NCBI GenBank assembly: GCA_947304495.1
Contig: CAMZBG010000027.1
Span: forward strand, 1 to 16,028
Reading direction: 5' to 3'
Length of the DNA stretch: 16,028 bases
From: an uncultured Clostridia bacterium
Lineage (GTDB): Bacteria; Bacillota_I; Bacilli_A; RF39; UBA660
The notes beneath the pieces were generated by a model that made no database searches, was not told the origin of the DNA, and saw nothing but the letters and a program-made list of their open reading frames with translations. Both the position numbers and the translations under genes were made by a program. Shown here piece by piece: positions 14,823 to 16,028 of this stretch (position 1 is its first letter; the number at the start of each line of letters is the position of its first letter).

Positions 14823-14850
14823 AAAAAAAGTCTTATTTAAAAGACTTTTT
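14823..14850 (-). terminator. intrinsic terminator of the rodZ-pgsA operon
   Basis: A 10-bp stem (AAAAAGTCTT at 14825-14834 with AAGACTTTTT at 14841-14850) and a 6-nt loop, followed on the minus strand by a T run. It begins 3 nt after the pgsA stop codon. Confidence 0.9.
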
Positions 14851-14853
14851 ATA

Positions 14854-15447
14854 TTACCTTTCAACTAAATATTCTTTAGCCATTGTATAATATTTAGCAC
14901 CAGATATAATTGCTAAAACAGCAGCTATTATCAATAAGTAATCTGATACTCTAATTGGTATTAAAGAGAATGGTAAGTCATAGAATAACTTTAGTGTTAA
15001 ACCTACCATTAGGAAAGCCGTTTTAAATTTAGCTACTCCAATAGCAGCAACAGCTTTGCCTTTATTGCCAATTAACATTTTAATTGAATCAACAATGATA
15101 TCTCTACCAATAATTATAACAGCTATAATTGGTGAAACCATATTCTCACTAGCTAAGACAACAATTAAAGTATTAGTTAATATCTTATCACTAATAGCGT
15201 CTATCATTTTACCATAATCAGTAACCATATTATATTTTCTAGCTACTTTTCCATCGATAAAATCAGTAATAGAAGCAATGATGAATAAGACACCAGCTAT
15301 TATATATTTAAGATTGATAGTCATACTGCCATTTAATATGTATGTAGGCATATTGACATTAGCTTCATGCCATGGAAATAATAATATTATTAATATTATT
15401 ATTGATAATATTATTCTTGATATGGTTATTTTATTTGCAGTATTCAT
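14854..15447 (-). CDS. pgsA: CDP-diacylglycerol-glycerol-3-phosphate 3-phosphatidyltransferase
   Basis: A 197-residue membrane enzyme that makes phosphatidylglycerol-phosphate from CDP-diacylglycerol and glycerol-3-phosphate, the committed step to phosphatidylglycerol, which LtaS enzymes consume. The CDP-alcohol phosphatidyltransferase signature is complete: Asp62, Asp65-Gly66, Ala69-Arg70, Gly79, Asp83 and Asp87 in the D-x2-DG-x2-AR-x8-G-x3-D-x3-D spacing. The first helix (about 8-24) is nearly pure I/L and is encoded by a low-complexity AT stretch. The ATG at 15447 has AAGGAGGTAAC upstream; that ribosome site is formed by the last two codons of the rodZ-like gene. Second gene of a rodZ-pgsA operon, as in Bacillus (ymfM-pgsA). 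No cinA follows. Confidence 0.97.
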   Translation of the reverse strand: MNTANKITISRIILSIIILIILLFPWHEANVNMPTYILNGSMTINLKYIIAGVLFIIASITDFIDGKVARKYNMVTDYGKMIDAISDKILTNTLIVVLASENMVSPIIAVIIIGRDIIVDSIKMLIGNKGKAVAAIGVAKFKTAFLMVGLTLKLFYDLPFSLIPIRVSDYLLIIAAVLAIISGAKYYTMAKEYLVER

Positions 15448-15448
15448 G

Positions 15449-15916
15449 TTACCTCCTTATAACATAAGTAGTATTATTATCTTTGAAATCGTTACCACGT
15501 ATTTCACTAATAACTAAATATACGGTTACAATAAGTACAATTACAATTATTACTGATAAGATAGCTGTTTTTACATTGCTAGCTTTCTTACTGGCATGAG
15601 TGTATGGTGATGTAACTTCTTTTTTAGTTGTTTTTTTCGCTTTTGCTTCTCCAATATCGCTTACTGGTATTTTAGAAGTAAAATCGAATAAGAATTCATT
15701 GAATTCATCAACCATTTTTTCACCATCTAAGCCCAAATATTTGGCGTAATCGCGAATAAAATATTTTAAAGACATAACATCTTTAAAATCATCTTTATTC
15801 CCGTTTTCTAAACTAATTATTTGACTTGGTCGCATTTTCAAGTCTTCGGCTGCTTCTTCAATAGAAACGCCATTTTCTTCCCTTTTTTCTTTTAATTTTA
15901 ATCCTATATCTTTCAT
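15449..15916 (-). CDS. rodZ: RodZ/YmfM-like helix-turn-helix membrane protein, short form
   Basis: A 155-residue protein with an N-terminal Xre/HTH_25-type domain (about 3-65: GLKLKEKREENGVSIEEAA, then RPSQIISLENG), a linker (about 85-112) rich in K, A and T, and one membrane helix (about 115-137). Only about 18 residues follow outside the cell, so the C-terminal DUF4115 beta domain of full RodZ/YmfM (typically 280-340 aa) is absent. RodZ links MreB to the cell-wall elongation machinery through the HTH domain. Synteny with pgsA supports the call, but the short form may only tether or recruit. The start at 15916 has AGAGAG upstream. Its last codons ATA AGG AGG form the pgsA ribosome site, and the two genes are 1 nt apart. 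It follows rnpB closely without a visible terminator. Confidence 0.88.
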   Translation of the reverse strand: MKDIGLKLKEKREENGVSIEEAAEDLKMRPSQIISLENGNKDDFKDVMSLKYFIRDYAKYLGLDGEKMVDEFNEFLFDFTSKIPVSDIGEAKAKKTTKKEVTSPYTHASKKASNVKTAILSVIIVIVLIVTVYLVISEIRGNDFKDNNTTYVIRR

Positions 15917-15944
15917 GTTCTCTCTTCCTAAATAATAAAATTAT

Positions 15945-16028
15945 CTTATAAGCCACATTCTGTACCGATAATTGGTGACAAACATTTATCTATAGTTTCC
16001 TATCCATCTTATAGATTCTTATTCTCTT
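15945..16028 (-). ncRNA. rnpB: RNase P RNA, 3' portion (type A order), cut by the window end
   Basis: Read on the minus strand, the edge contains TAGATAAATGTTTGTC and then TACAGAATGTGGCTTATAAG. These match the 3' end of bacterial RNase P RNA, where E. coli has TAGATGAATGACTGTC and ACAGAACCCGGCTTATCGG. The order ACAGAA followed by GGCTTA (P4 then P2 strands) is that of ancestral type A RNA; in Bacillus type B the GGCTTA comes before ACAGAA. The ribozyme processes tRNA 5' ends. The 5' part lies outside the window, and the exact mature 3' end (somewhere near 15930-15948) cannot be fixed without the P1 partner strand. Confidence 0.87.

Noticed and set aside
15376..15415. AAT/ATT-rich simple sequence resembling a microsatellite
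   Set aside because: It is explained by Ile/Leu codons of the first PgsA membrane helix; the unit is irregular and not a clean tandem repeat, so phase variation is not supported.
1..16028. Search for CRISPR arrays, insertion sequences, tRNA genes, prophage or defence genes
   Set aside because: No regularly spaced repeats, transposase motifs, tRNA-like cloverleafs ending in CCA, or recognisable phage or defence domains were seen; the genes are mostly housekeeping and envelope functions.

Overview
The window looks like chromosomal DNA from a very AT-rich, low-GC Firmicute. It is dense, has short intergenic gaps, and uses the standard code: tryptophan is TGG, and TGA, TAG and TAA all act as stops. 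The following point to a Gram-positive envelope: a full-length LtaS-type lipoteichoic acid (LTA) synthase, PgsA, a RodZ/YmfM-type protein, AGGAGG-like ribosome sites, and near-consensus sigma-A promoters with 17-18 bp spacers. A tandem Spo0A-type box in front of a KinB-sized histidine kinase suggests a sporulating, or formerly sporulating, lineage. The style fits uncultured gut Bacilli (RF39-like, formerly placed near Mollicutes) or a related Clostridia-like group, but I cannot fix the taxon from sequence alone.

Layout. Bases 1-1739 (minus strand) hold a rhodanese, RmuC, a 73-aa two-helix membrane protein and the N-terminus of a further protein cut by the window edge. Bases 1828-3311 (minus) hold a multi-pass orphan histidine kinase followed by a stand-alone Smr-domain protein. 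The kinase leader carries a promoter, tandem 0A boxes and a hairpin that buries the ribosome site. Bases 3416-3730 (minus) encode a membrane-anchored PTS EIIB-like domain without its phospho-cysteine. Bases 3834-6191 (plus) form a two-gene operon of an exported two-module protein and a phosphodiester glycosidase (NAGPA family). Bases 6204-7229 (minus) are recA, with its own strong promoter and an SOS-like palindrome. Bases 7382-9322 (minus) and 9442-11415 (plus) are divergent LtaS-family genes. Bases 11421-14756 (minus) form an operon of an Ig-domain/peptidoglycan amidase, a membrane glycosyltransferase 2 and a 63-aa membrane protein. Bases 14854-15916 (minus) are rodZ-like and pgsA. The minus-strand 3' end of rnpB, in type A order, occupies the right edge.

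How it fits together. PgsA supplies phosphatidylglycerol, the substrate of LtaS-type enzymes. The LtaS pair, the glycosyltransferase, the amidase and the phosphodiester glycosidase all plausibly build or trim the cell envelope. The order rodZ(ymfM)-pgsA-...-recA recalls Bacillus (ymfM-pgsA-cinA-recA), but cinA is missing and an envelope cassette of about 7 kb lies between pgsA and recA. All six intrinsic terminators I can see sit on, or within 3 nt of, a stop codon, which indicates a tightly compacted genome. I see no mobile element, tRNA or CRISPR array.
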